Origin: Streptomyces tauricus
GTDB taxonomy: Bacteria; Actinomycetota; Actinomycetes; Streptomycetales; Streptomycetaceae
Reading direction: 5' to 3'
Assembly (NCBI RefSeq): GCF_014650955.1
Contig: NZ_BMVY01000005.1
Span: 296,865-360,864 of the forward strand
DNA length: 64,000 nucleotides
Every line of letters starts with the position of its first letter. The stretch's first letter is position 1. The notes under the pieces are model-generated. The model did not search any database. It was not told the DNA's origin and worked only from the letters and a program-made list of their open reading frames with translations. This document shows positions 37,146 through 45,267 of this stretch, piece by piece. A program made the translations under genes and the position numbers.

Positions 37146-38102
37146 ATGACGGGAACACACAAAGGCACGAGCATCACGCGGCGCCGGGCCATCGCGGTCA
37201 CCGGCGGTACGGCCGCGGCCGGCGGTCTCGCGATCGCCGGATACCAGTACGCCTCCGCCGACGAGGCGACCGCCACGGCCACGGGGACCGCCACCGAGAC
37301 CGCTTCCGCGAGCGCGTCGGCCACGTCGGGCAGCGGTACCTGCGTTCTCATGTCCAGCGTCACCGAGGGCCCGTACTACCTGGACGGCGCCCTCGTGAGG
37401 AAGGACATCACCGAGGGCAAGGACGGCATCCCGCTGACGCTGCGGATCACCGTGCAGGACACCACGGAGTCCTGCGCCCCGGTCGCCGGCGCGGCCGTGG
37501 AGATCTGGCACTGCGACGCCTGGGGCTACTACTCGGGCTACACGACGGCCAACCCCGGCGGCTCCGCGCCCGCCGAGAGCGAGGACGGCTCGACCGCCGA
37601 CGACAAGACCTATCTGCGGGGCTACCAGGTCGCCAACGCCAACGGGGTCGTCACGTTCGAGACGATCGTCCCCGGCTGGTACACGCCGCGCACCTGCCAC
37701 ATCCACGTGAAGGTGCACACCGGCGGCGAGAAGGAGGACGGCACCTACGAGGGCGGCAAGGTCAACTACACCGGCCAGCTCTTCTTCGCCGACGACATCG
37801 CCGAGCAGATCTTCGAACTGGAGCCCTACTCCCGGCACTCGGGCACCTGGACCAAGCTCGACGACGACATGGTCTACGACGGCGGGGGCGCCTCCAGCGG
37901 CCTGCTCACCCTCGAACCCGTGCACAAGAAGGACCCCTCCAAGGGCTACAAGGGCTCCATCACGCTCGGGGTCGACCCGGACACCGAGAACACCGGCGCG
38001 GGCAGCGGTGGCGGTGGCGGTGGCACGCCCCCGAGCGGCGCTCCCAGCGGGGCGGCCCCCAGCGACGCCCCTAGCGCCTCCTCCTCCGCCTCTTCCTCGT
38101 AG
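37146..38102 (+). CDS. Tat-secreted intradiol ring-cleavage dioxygenase
   Basis: A 318-aa protein of the catechol 1,2-/protocatechuate 3,4-dioxygenase fold. A twin-arginine signal (TSITRRRAIAVTGG) is followed by a Ala/Thr-rich linker. The non-haem Fe(III) ligands are recognisable: Tyr in TEGPYYLDG, Tyr in LRGYQ, and two His in TCHIHVKV. Secreted members attack lignin- or plant-derived catechols. A Gly/Pro/Ser-rich tail extends the C terminus. ATG 37146 is used because the signal starts there. It precedes a citG-like gene by 12 bp; they may be cotranscribed. Confidence 0.9.
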   Translation: MTGTHKGTSITRRRAIAVTGGTAAAGGLAIAGYQYASADEATATATGTATETASASASATSGSGTCVLMSSVTEGPYYLDGALVRKDITEGKDGIPLTLRITVQDTTESCAPVAGAAVEIWHCDAWGYYSGYTTANPGGSAPAESEDGSTADDKTYLRGYQVANANGVVTFETIVPGWYTPRTCHIHVKVHTGGEKEDGTYEGGKVNYTGQLFFADDIAEQIFELEPYSRHSGTWTKLDDDMVYDGGGASSGLLTLEPVHKKDPSKGYKGSITLGVDPDTENTGAGSGGGGGGTPPSGAPSGAAPSDAPSASSSASSS

Positions 38103-38114
38103 GGGGCCACGGCG

Positions 38115-38957
38115 ATGAGCAGCCGCGAGGACGAGACGCTGGCGCGGGCCGCCGTGACCGCGCTCACCGGGCAGCTGGCGCTGGCACCCAAGCCGGGACT
38201 GCCCGACCCGCGTGATCTCGGTGCCCGTGTGACCGGAGAGGACCACTGCTCGCTGCGCTGGACGGCCAAGGCGCTGGAGCCGGGCCTCGCGGCGATGGCC
38301 GCCGCCGCCCGCCGCACCGGTTCGGCGACCCCCGAACTCCGGGCGGAACTCGGCGCGATCGGGCGGTCCACCGAGCACTCGGTGGCCCTGGCGGGCGGCG
38401 GGCACCGCGGTGCGCTGTGGGTGCTCGGCCTGCTGGTCGCCGCCGCGGCCCTGGAACCCCGGGCCGGCGGACGCGACCTGACCGCGGCCGCCAAGCGGAT
38501 CGCGGCCCACTCCGACCGGCGGGCGCCACGACGGCCCTCCCGCGGCTCGTCGGTCTCCGCGAAGTACGGCGCGGCCGGCGCCCGGGGTGAGGCGAGAGCC
38601 GGCTTCCCCCATGTGCGCCGGGCGTTGGACACGCTGGCCGCGGCGCGCACCGCGGGCGTCCCCGAGCCGTACGCGCGGCTCGACGCCCTGCTGACCGTCA
38701 TGTCGACGCTCCAGGACACCGAGTTGCTGTACACGGCAGGCCCGCACGGTCTGCGGCACGTGCAGGCGGGCGCGCGGGGGGTCATCGAGGCGGGCAGCAC
38801 ATCCACCGAGTCGGGCCGCGCGGCCCTGGCGGCCTTCGACGCGGACCTCCACGCGCGCGCGTGGAGCCCCCGCGGAAGCAGCGGGCTGCTCGCGGGGGCC
38901 CTGTTCGCGGACTCGCTTCCGGTATGGGTCAGTCCACCACCGGTACTGGCAGCCTGA
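38115..38957 (+). CDS. CitG/MdcB-like triphosphoribosyl-dephospho-CoA synthase family protein
   Basis: A 280-aa helical protein. APKPGLPDPRD matches the family KPGLV motif; GGGHRGALWVLGLL corresponds to the conserved NTHKGAIFSLGLL, with Lys replaced by Arg; GARGEARAGFP matches GARGEAESGFP. The family makes the prosthetic group of citrate lyase or malonate decarboxylase, but neither is near. With the altered motif, the activity may have changed. Its 3' end overlaps the convergent MocR fragment by 29 bp. Confidence 0.78.
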   Translation: MSSREDETLARAAVTALTGQLALAPKPGLPDPRDLGARVTGEDHCSLRWTAKALEPGLAAMAAAARRTGSATPELRAELGAIGRSTEHSVALAGGGHRGALWVLGLLVAAAALEPRAGGRDLTAAAKRIAAHSDRRAPRRPSRGSSVSAKYGAAGARGEARAGFPHVRRALDTLAAARTAGVPEPYARLDALLTVMSTLQDTELLYTAGPHGLRHVQAGARGVIEAGSTSTESGRAALAAFDADLHARAWSPRGSSGLLAGALFADSLPVWVSPPPVLAA

Positions 38958-39336
38958 CCGTCGATCCGGGGGGCGGGCCGGGCCGCCGACCGGTGGGGTG
39001 GCCGGGCCGCAGATCGAAACGTGGCGCACGCGTACGTGCCGATGCCTCCGGAGCGGCCCCGTCCACGGAGGGCAGCGGGGCGACCTGGGTGCCGGCGCCC
39101 TGCCGCGCGGTGAGACAGCCCTCGGCGACGAGCTGGTCGTACGCCGCCTTCGCCGTGCCGCGCGAGATCCCGAGCTCGACGGCGAGCCGCCGGGTCGCGG
39201 GCAGCCGTGCGCCGGGAGCCAGCCGTCCGTCCCGGACGGCGTCGCGCAACGCCCGTTCGAGCCCGGCGCGACGCCCGTCGGAGACATCGGTCCCAAGACG
39301 CAGATCGACCCCGACACCGTCCCAGAACGACTCCAC
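38929..39336 (-). pseudogene. Truncated MocR-type (GntR-HTH/aminotransferase) regulator
   Basis: A 135-aa open frame. Residues 20-85 form a complete GntR winged helix (ALRDAVRDGRLAPGARLPAT, then LGISRGTAKAAYDQLVAEG, TARQGAGTQVA). The linker APRFDLRPGHP is the hallmark of MocR proteins just before their aminotransferase domain, but the frame then runs into GRRPGPPPGS and stops. About 330 residues of the PLP domain are absent, and no remnant is found downstream, where the citG-like gene ends. GGAGAG precedes GTG 39336, so the fragment could still be translated. Alternatively it could be a functional stand-alone HTH. Confidence 0.75.
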
Positions 39337-39356
39337 CGACCAGCTCTCCTTCTGCC

Positions 39357-39462
39357 GGGGGCGCGGGGTTCTATTGGGGGCGCGGGGAACGGCGCAGTCT
39401 TTATGTCTTTGGGGGCGCGGGGAACGGCGCAGTCTTTCGCCGTTGGGGGCGCGGGGAACTGC
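39357..39462 (+). repeat. Four copies of a GGGGGCGCGGGGAAC-type dispersed repeat
   Basis: Units begin near 39357, 39376, 39410 and 39444, two of them followed by GGCGCAGTCTTT. This is a very common Streptomyces intergenic element. It lies in the 264-bp gap 39337-39600 between the MocR fragment and pepP, which has no gene. Confidence 0.75.
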
Positions 39463-39550
39463 GTGTCACGTCCCGGCGCGCCCGCGGACAAGAACGGCCG
39501 GCCACCCCGTCGGTGCCCGACCGTCCACGTCACTTCATGTCACCGTCTGC

Positions 39551-39596
39551 CGACCGACCGACCGACCGACCGACCGACCGACCGACCGACCGACCG
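39551..39596 (+). repeat. (CGAC)11.5 tetranucleotide microsatellite
   Basis: 46 bp of uninterrupted CGAC repeat ending 4 bp from the stop of the minus-strand aminopeptidase P gene. It is a length that slipped-strand replication would be expected to change. Confidence 0.95.
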
Positions 39597-39600
39597 CAGG

Positions 39601-41088
39601 TCAGGCCGTGAGCGCGGCCATCCACGCCTCGACCTCGTCGGACCTGCGGGGCAACCCCGCGGACAGGTTCCGGTTGCCGTCCTCCGTGACGAGGATGTCG
39701 TCCTCGATCCGGACGCCGATGCCCCGGTACTCCTCCGGCACGGTCAGATCGTCCGCCTGGAAGTACAGCCCCGGCTCGACGGTGAGGCACATCCCCGGCT
39801 CCAGCGTCGCGTCCACGTACGTCTCGGTCCGCGCGACGGCGCAGTCGTGGACGTCCATGCCGAGCATGTGACCGGTGCCGTGCAGCGTCCAGCGGCGCTG
39901 CAGCCCCAGCTCCAGGACCCGCTCGACCGGGCCCTCGACGAGCCCCCACTCGACGAGCCTCTCGGCCAGTACGCGCTGGGCGGCGTCGTGGAAGTCCCGG
40001 TACTTGGCACCCGGCCGCACCGCCGCGATACCGGCCTCCTGGGCCTCGTACACGGCGTCGTAGATCTTCTTCTGGATCTCCGAGTACGTGCCGTTGACCG
40101 GCAGTGTGCGCGTGACGTCGGCCGTGTAGAGGGTGTGCGTCTCCACGCCCGCGTCCAGCAGGAGCAGGTCCCCGGAGCGGACCGGGCCGTCGTTGCGCAC
40201 CCAGTGCAGCGTGCAGGCGTGCGGTCCGGCGGCGCAGATGGAGCCGTAACCGATGTCGTTGCCCTCGACCCGCGCGCGCAGGAAGAACGTGCCCTCGATG
40301 TAGCGCTCGCTGGTCGCCTCGGCCCGGTCCAGGACCCGTACGACGTCCTCGAAGCCGCGTACGGTCGAGTCGACCGCCTTCTGCAGCTCGCCGGCCTCGA
40401 ACTCGTCCTTGACGAGCCGGGCCTCGGAGAGGAACACCTTCAGTTCGGCGTCGCGCTCGGCGGTGACCTTGTCGGTGAGCGCCGCCTCGATCCCGGCGTC
40501 GTAACCGCGTACGACCCGCACCGGGCCGCTCGCCTCGCGCAGCTTGTCGGGGAGTTCGCGGACGTCAGAGGCGGGGATGCCGTAGAGCTGTTCGGCCTCG
40601 CTGAGGGAGTGGCGGCGGCCGACCCACAGCTCGCCCTGGCCGGAGAGCCAGAACTCGCCGTTCTCGCGGTCGGAGCGCGGCAGCAGGTAGATCGTGGCCT
40701 TGTGGCCGTCCGCGGCCGGCTCCAGCACGAGGACGCCGTCCTCGGTGAGGTTGCCGGTCAGGTACGCGTACTCGACCGAGGCACGGAAGGGATACTCCGT
40801 GTCGTTCGAGCGGGTCTTCAGGTTCCCCGCGGGGACGACCAGGCGCTCGCCGGGGAAGCGCGCGGAGAGCGCGGCGCGGCGGGCCGCCGTGTGCGCGGCC
40901 TGAGCGATGGGCTCCAGACCGTGCAGCTCCGTGTCGGCCCAGCCGGACTTCATGCTCTCGGCCAGCTCGTCGGACACGCCCGGATACAGGCCGTTCTTGC
41001 GCTGCTTGATGGGCTCTTCTTCATCCGCCTGGTCGGCGGCATCTTCAAGCACGGCTTCCGGGGTCTCCGGAATGAGCGCCTCCGACAC
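39601..41088 (-). CDS. pepP: Xaa-Pro aminopeptidase (aminopeptidase P, M24B)
   Basis: A 495-aa cytoplasmic metalloprotease releasing the N-terminal residue before proline. An N-terminal AMP_N domain (about 50-190) is followed by the pita-bread catalytic domain. The dinuclear-metal ligands are seen in LLLDAGVETHTLYTADVTRT (both Asp), LHGTGHMLGMDVHD (His), TVEPGLY and VRIEDD (both Glu). GTG 41088 with AGGAGG at spacing 6 is chosen; the open frame to 41175 has no such site. A CGAC microsatellite abuts the stop. Confidence 0.93.
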   Translation of the reverse strand: MSEALIPETPEAVLEDAADQADEEEPIKQRKNGLYPGVSDELAESMKSGWADTELHGLEPIAQAAHTAARRAALSARFPGERLVVPAGNLKTRSNDTEYPFRASVEYAYLTGNLTEDGVLVLEPAADGHKATIYLLPRSDRENGEFWLSGQGELWVGRRHSLSEAEQLYGIPASDVRELPDKLREASGPVRVVRGYDAGIEAALTDKVTAERDAELKVFLSEARLVKDEFEAGELQKAVDSTVRGFEDVVRVLDRAEATSERYIEGTFFLRARVEGNDIGYGSICAAGPHACTLHWVRNDGPVRSGDLLLLDAGVETHTLYTADVTRTLPVNGTYSEIQKKIYDAVYEAQEAGIAAVRPGAKYRDFHDAAQRVLAERLVEWGLVEGPVERVLELGLQRRWTLHGTGHMLGMDVHDCAVARTETYVDATLEPGMCLTVEPGLYFQADDLTVPEEYRGIGVRIEDDILVTEDGNRNLSAGLPRRSDEVEAWMAALTA

Positions 41089-41340
41089 GATCTGCCTCCT
41101 CGATACGACTCTGGACGCTGTCCATCGTACGGTCGTACGGAAGGACGCCCAGAGCCGGAAGACCCGATGACGCACGGCTCACACACGCGTCACATACGGG
41201 TCACGCCGACTTCCCCGAGGAGGGCCCTGCGGGCCTACCGAAGACGGGCCTGCGGCCGGACCGAAGAGGGCACCTCCTTAAGGAAGAGGTGCTTGCGGCC
41301 TCCCCGAAGAGCGGCCTGCGGTCTGCCCGGAGCGATGCGT

Positions 41341-41460
41341 GCGGCTCATGCGAACCGAGCCCCGTCGGATACGCGGCTCACTCGAACCGAGTCCCGCCGC
41401 ACACGCGGCTCGCTCGAAGCGTGCCGGGCCGTACACGCGGCTCACTCGAAGCGTGCCGCG
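41341..41460 (-). repeat. 32-bp tandem repeat copying the 3' end of the SpoIIE gene
   Basis: Units start at exactly 41341, 41373, 41405 and 41437, each with GCGGCTCA/GCTCG followed by CGAA and a GC-rich tail. The fourth unit contains the gene's last codons and stop (reverse complement ...GCACGCTTCGAGTGA). The 353-bp gap 41089-41441 between the two minus-strand genes contains no gene. A small inverted repeat (GCACCTC/GAGGTGC) sits at 41270-41292. Confidence 0.85.
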
Positions 41461-42953
41461 AGAAGCACCACGTCCTCGTTGCTGTCGGCGTCGTCGAGGC
41501 CGTCCGGCAGCATCGTCCGCAGGACGTGGTCGGCGACGGCCCCGGGGTCGGCCCGCAGCGCTCGGGGCACGCTCGTGGCCGCCGCGTGCAGCCGTGAGAA
41601 GGCCCGGTCCATGGGGTCGCCGGTCCGGTGCAGCAGCCCGTCCGTGTAGAGCAGAACCGTCTCTCCCGCCTCCGCACGGAACTCCACGCTGGGCGCCTCC
41701 CAGCAGGCGAGCATGCCCAGGGGCGCCGAGAGCGACGTCTCCACGTACTCGGTGCGCCGCTCGCCGATCACCAGCGGCGGGCTGTGTCCGGCCCCGGCCA
41801 GCGTGATCTTGCGCAGCGCCGGCTCGCAGTACGCGAACAGGGCGGTCGCGGAACGGGCCGGTTCGGTGAGCCGCAGCAGCAGTTCGAGGTCGGACAGGAC
41901 GGCGACCGGGTCCTCGCCCTCCATCACCGCGTACGCCCGCAGGGAGGCCCGCAGCCGGCCCATCGCCGCGACGGCACTGGGACCGGACCCGGTGACGGAC
42001 CCCACCGCGAGGCCGAGCGCGGCGTCGGGCAGCGGCAGCGCGTCGTACCAGTCGCCGCCGCCGCGCGGTCCCGTGCGGTGCCGGGCGGCGAGCTGGACCC
42101 CGGAGACTCGGGGCAGCCTGGAGGGGAGCAGTTCCTCCGAGATGGTCGTGATGCACGCGCGCGTGCGCTCCAGCTCCACCAAGCGGGCCAGGTGCTCGGC
42201 CGCGTACGCCGTGTAGAGGCCGACCAGGTGGCGCTGCCGCTCGACCGGCTCGGCCGGTTCGTCGTAGAGCCACACCGCGGCGCCCAGCCGGCCCGCCGCG
42301 TCGGTGGACAGCGGCAGCGCGTAGCTCGCGGCATAGCCGAGCCGCGCGGCCACCTCGCGGTGCCGCGGGTCGAGCCCGTCCTCGGAGAGCAGATCGGGCT
42401 GGGCGATCTCGCCCTCGCCGCCGGGAAGCCCGTCGAGGATCTTCCCGTACGACATGGCGCTGCGCGGGACGGTCTCGATGTGTCCGAGATCCGCCCGGGC
42501 CAGGCCCAGGCCGATCGTGGTGTCCGGGCCGAGCCCGTCGCCCGGTTCCAGCACCACGAGACCGCGCCGGGCGCCCACGAGGGCGGCTCCGGCGCGCAGC
42601 AGTTCCTGGAGGGCGTCCGCCAGTGCGGCGGTCCGTGCCAGTCGCTCGGTCAGCTCGTGCAGAGTGGTGAGATCGGACACCCAGCCTGCGAGTCTGTCCT
42701 GGAGGACGGCCCCCGGGGCGTGTGGGGAAGTGGCCGGTGGGGAACCCGGGGTGGCACGGGTCGGCGCGACAGTGTGTGTGGGTGAGGGAACCGTTGAATC
42801 GATTCCGGCCACTTTCGGAAGGTGAGGGGCGTTCATGGTGTCCGGCTTTCCGACCGGTGCGTATTGCTCAATAGCATCGCAAACCCCCATGTCATTCTGC
42901 GCCGCTGGCAGTGTCTCCACATGTACACGCACTCGTAAGGGGATGTCCAGCAT
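41442..42953 (-). CDS. GAF-domain PP2C (SpoIIE-type) phosphatase
   Basis: A 503-aa protein. A Pro/Thr-rich N terminus (to about 85) precedes a GAF domain (about 100-265) and a SpoIIE/RsbU PP2C domain (about 280-500) with GGGDWYDALPLP, TGSGPSAVAAM, LLYTDGL and SNEDVVLLAARFE. The usual DVxGHG is changed to SVTGSG; the first metal Asp may thus be replaced, although GGDWYD remains. Such phosphatases dephosphorylate STAS anti-anti-sigma factors, opposing RsbW-like kinases such as that at 36548. ATG 42953 has AGGA nearby; ATG 42836 is an alternative. AAAGTTGGCT/AAAGTTGACT direct repeats lie at 43000-43020 upstream. Confidence 0.83.
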   Translation of the reverse strand: MLDIPLRVRVHVETLPAAQNDMGVCDAIEQYAPVGKPDTMNAPHLPKVAGIDSTVPSPTHTVAPTRATPGSPPATSPHAPGAVLQDRLAGWVSDLTTLHELTERLARTAALADALQELLRAGAALVGARRGLVVLEPGDGLGPDTTIGLGLARADLGHIETVPRSAMSYGKILDGLPGGEGEIAQPDLLSEDGLDPRHREVAARLGYAASYALPLSTDAAGRLGAAVWLYDEPAEPVERQRHLVGLYTAYAAEHLARLVELERTRACITTISEELLPSRLPRVSGVQLAARHRTGPRGGGDWYDALPLPDAALGLAVGSVTGSGPSAVAAMGRLRASLRAYAVMEGEDPVAVLSDLELLLRLTEPARSATALFAYCEPALRKITLAGAGHSPPLVIGERRTEYVETSLSAPLGMLACWEAPSVEFRAEAGETVLLYTDGLLHRTGDPMDRAFSRLHAAATSVPRALRADPGAVADHVLRTMLPDGLDDADSNEDVVLLAARFE

Positions 42954-43426
42954 TGTCCTGCTGGGATTCCTGGTGTCCGTGGGACTGCTACGGAAAGGTA
43001 AAGTTGGCTTAAAGTTGACTCTAGTCGCGGTGTATTGCGGTCGACTGGCCTAGCTCGACAGAGCGTCACAGCGGTCGTGATGGGTACGTACTCGGTGAAG
43101 GCCAGGTGTGGTGGGGATCCTCACGGAACCCTCCCGGAACCTGGCACCGGACCCGGGCGTCTTAACCACCGACGACCGTGCCCCATCCTCCCGTGGCGGA
43201 GGCGGCGAGATATACGCGGGACAGCAAACGCCAGGCGCCGCCACCCCACGCCATGCCCGTGCTTTAGCCAGACGCAGTATGGACGCGGACGCAACCAACG
43301 CTCGGCCCATAGGGGTTCCCCTTGTCTCTGACGAGGGTGTGATGCGCCAGTAGGTACGCACAGTGAAGTGATCGACACATGGTGTGATGTGGTTCCTCGG
43401 CGTTCAACGGAAAGGAACGAGCGCAC

Positions 43427-44092
43427 ATGCGCGAGATCCTCGGAAGGCGACGCAGGCTCCTGTCCAGGCGAAATGACGGGAGGCCTGAGATGCTCAGCGC
43501 GGCCCTGACCTTCGCGACCCAATGGCAGTGGCCCGTACTCCCGGGTGTGGCCCCGGACCCGCAGGGGCGGGCCCGATGCGGGTGCCCGGACCCGGAGTGC
43601 ACGGTGCCAGGTGCCCACCCCTTCGACCCCGGCCTGCTCGCGGCCACCACCGACGAACGCATGGCGCGCTGGTGGTGGACGAACCGGCCGACGGCCCCGA
43701 TCATCCTCGCCACCGGAGGAAACGCTCCGTGCGCGGTGAGCCTGCCGGCTCCGGCCGCGGCGCGGGCGCTGGCCGCCCTCGACCTCAAGGAAATGCGCCT
43801 CGGCCCCGTGATCGCGTCCCCGACGCGCTGGGCGCTGCTCGTGAAGCCGTACTCCCTGGAGCAGCTGGGTGAGCTGCTCTACGCCAAGGACTTCGTGCCC
43901 GGCTCGCTGCGTTTCCACGGCGAGGGCGGTTATGTGGCCCTTCCGCCGTCCGAGACCGGGCAGGGCGGGATCCGCTGGGAGCGTGCTCCGCTGCCGGGCT
44001 CGGCCGCCCCCTGGGTGCCCGACGTCGAGGCCGTGGTGGACGCGGTGGTGGAGGCTCTCACTCGTACGGGTGTGAGCGCCCCCGAGTTGTAG
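43427..44092 (+). CDS. Prim-Pol-domain protein lacking catalytic motifs
   Basis: A 221-aa protein that fits the bifunctional primase/polymerase N-terminal domain (PF09250) in outline: ALTFATQWQWPVLPG start, CGCPDPECTVPGAHPFDP cysteine/histidine segment and RWWWTNRPTAPIILATG. The metal-binding DxD strand is replaced by CAVSLPAPAA, and the nucleotide-binding SGGRHLWL is replaced by SPTRWALLV. It is probably inactive as a polymerase. ATG with AAAGGA upstream. The 473-bp gap before it (42954-43426) contains A/T-rich direct repeats but no gene. Confidence 0.7.
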   Translation: MREILGRRRRLLSRRNDGRPEMLSAALTFATQWQWPVLPGVAPDPQGRARCGCPDPECTVPGAHPFDPGLLAATTDERMARWWWTNRPTAPIILATGGNAPCAVSLPAPAAARALAALDLKEMRLGPVIASPTRWALLVKPYSLEQLGELLYAKDFVPGSLRFHGEGGYVALPPSETGQGGIRWERAPLPGSAAPWVPDVEAVVDAVVEALTRTGVSAPEL

Positions 44093-44148
44093 GGGAATCG
44101 GGCGCGCGGCGAACCGCGCGCCCGCCCTCGCTCGTTATCGTCCCCTTC

Positions 44149-45024
44149 ATGCTGCGTCACTCCGGGGGACGACCCCTGGACTCCCTGTACTCGCCGAACC
44201 CCGACCGCCGGGGCCCCCACGAAGTCCGCAAGGCCCGCAAAGCCCGCCTGGCGATGCCGGCGGGCATCGTCGTGCTCACGGTCACACTGCCGCTGGCGGC
44301 GGCCTCGGCGGGACCGGTGGGCCGCGAGGCTCCCGCGTCCTCCTCCGCATCCTCACTCTCGTCCGCACGTGCGTCCGCACACTCCCCGGCCGGCGCCGGT
44401 CGTGACGCCGGTGCGCGTGATGCCGGTGCGCGTGATGCCGACGCTCGCGGCGCCGATGGCGACCGTGCCGCCGGCCGTCGTGACGCCGACAGTCGTGATG
44501 CCGCTGGTTCTGGCTCCGGCGGCGGTCCCGGTTCTGCCGGTTCCGTTTCCGGTTCCGGTTCCGGCAGTCCCGGCTCCGGCGAGGCGGCCGTCTCCGGCCG
44601 TGCCGACGGTGGCGCGGCCGAGCGGCACCCCTCGGCTTCGGAGCGCTCCCTGACGCTCGGTGTGGGGCTCGCCACCGCCGCCCGCTGCGGACCCGAACTC
44701 ACCTCCCCCGACGGCATCGAGGCGCAGACGTGCGTGCTGACGCAAGGGCGCGAGACCTGGGCGCGTACCTACTACCGCAACGCGACCGGCGATGCCCTCA
44801 CGGCCGTACTGACTCTTCTGGCGCCCGGAGGACACACCGTACGGATGTACTGCGCGGTGGGCGCGGACGACGAGCCGGGGGTGTGCGAGACACCGCGGGA
44901 GCGGACGGTCGGCGACGCGTCGGTGTATTCGGCGATCGCTGAGTTCGCCGGGTCCGCGGAAGGTGCCGACGGGCCGCTGCTTCTGCGCTCGGGGAGCAAC
45001 TCGCCTGTGCAGAACGCGCGTTGA
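44149..45024 (+). CDS. Secreted protein with Ala/Asp/Gly repeat region, unknown function
   Basis: A 291-aa protein, not recognised. A basic N terminus (RKARKARLAMP) precedes a signal-anchor helix near 34-53. Residues 58-165 are low complexity, with repeats GARDADARGA and GSGSGSG, encoded by near-identical CGTGATGCCGGTGCG units. The C-terminal ~120 residues look folded, with four Cys (RCGPEL, QTCVL, YCAVG, VCETP) that could make two disulphides. The likely role is outside the cell. A 12-bp-stem hairpin follows at 45066. Confidence 0.65.
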   Translation: MLRHSGGRPLDSLYSPNPDRRGPHEVRKARKARLAMPAGIVVLTVTLPLAAASAGPVGREAPASSSASSLSSARASAHSPAGAGRDAGARDAGARDADARGADGDRAAGRRDADSRDAAGSGSGGGPGSAGSVSGSGSGSPGSGEAAVSGRADGGAAERHPSASERSLTLGVGLATAARCGPELTSPDGIEAQTCVLTQGRETWARTYYRNATGDALTAVLTLLAPGGHTVRMYCAVGADDEPGVCETPRERTVGDASVYSAIAEFAGSAEGADGPLLLRSGSNSPVQNAR

Positions 45025-45065
45025 GGACTTCGCCGACGGCGGTCCCGGGTCCGGACATGAAAAGA

Positions 45066-45103
45066 CCCGGTTGCTGGCGACGGGGGATGCACCAGCAACC
45101 GGG
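45066..45103. terminator. Hairpin terminator between secreted-protein and SEC-C genes
   Basis: CCCGGTTGCTGG and its exact complement separated by 14 nt. Placed between convergent genes (stops at 45024 and 45268), it may serve both. Confidence 0.75.
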
Positions 45104-45267
45104 CTATTGGAACGGTAACAAGAGATCGGCGGTTCGCAAATTCGATCTCGGCTATTCAGACACGGATTCGCTTGTCACGACCGGGAGTTGTGACAGGAGT
45201 CACCCGCTTTGCGCACCTGTCGCCCGGCTGGCCGACCGGTCAGCCGGGGCAGGATGTCCGCCGGGCG

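Noticed and set aside
37095..39533. 812-codon minus-strand open frame across the dioxygenase, citG-like and MocR genes
   Set aside because: Runs antisense through two well-supported genes and out of frame through a third; low-complexity Arg/Gly/Ala composition.
41341..41460. CRISPR-like array
   Set aside because: 32-bp period but units are contiguous without unique spacers, degenerate, and copy the adjacent gene end; no cas genes.
38998..41649. 883-codon plus-strand open frame antisense to pepP
   Set aside because: Antisense shadow of pepP extended through intergenic repeats; no domain similarity.
43085..43200. Possible tRNA on the minus strand (GGTGGTTAAGACGCC resembles a D arm)
   Set aside because: No acceptor pairing and no T arm of the TTCRA type could be found on either strand.
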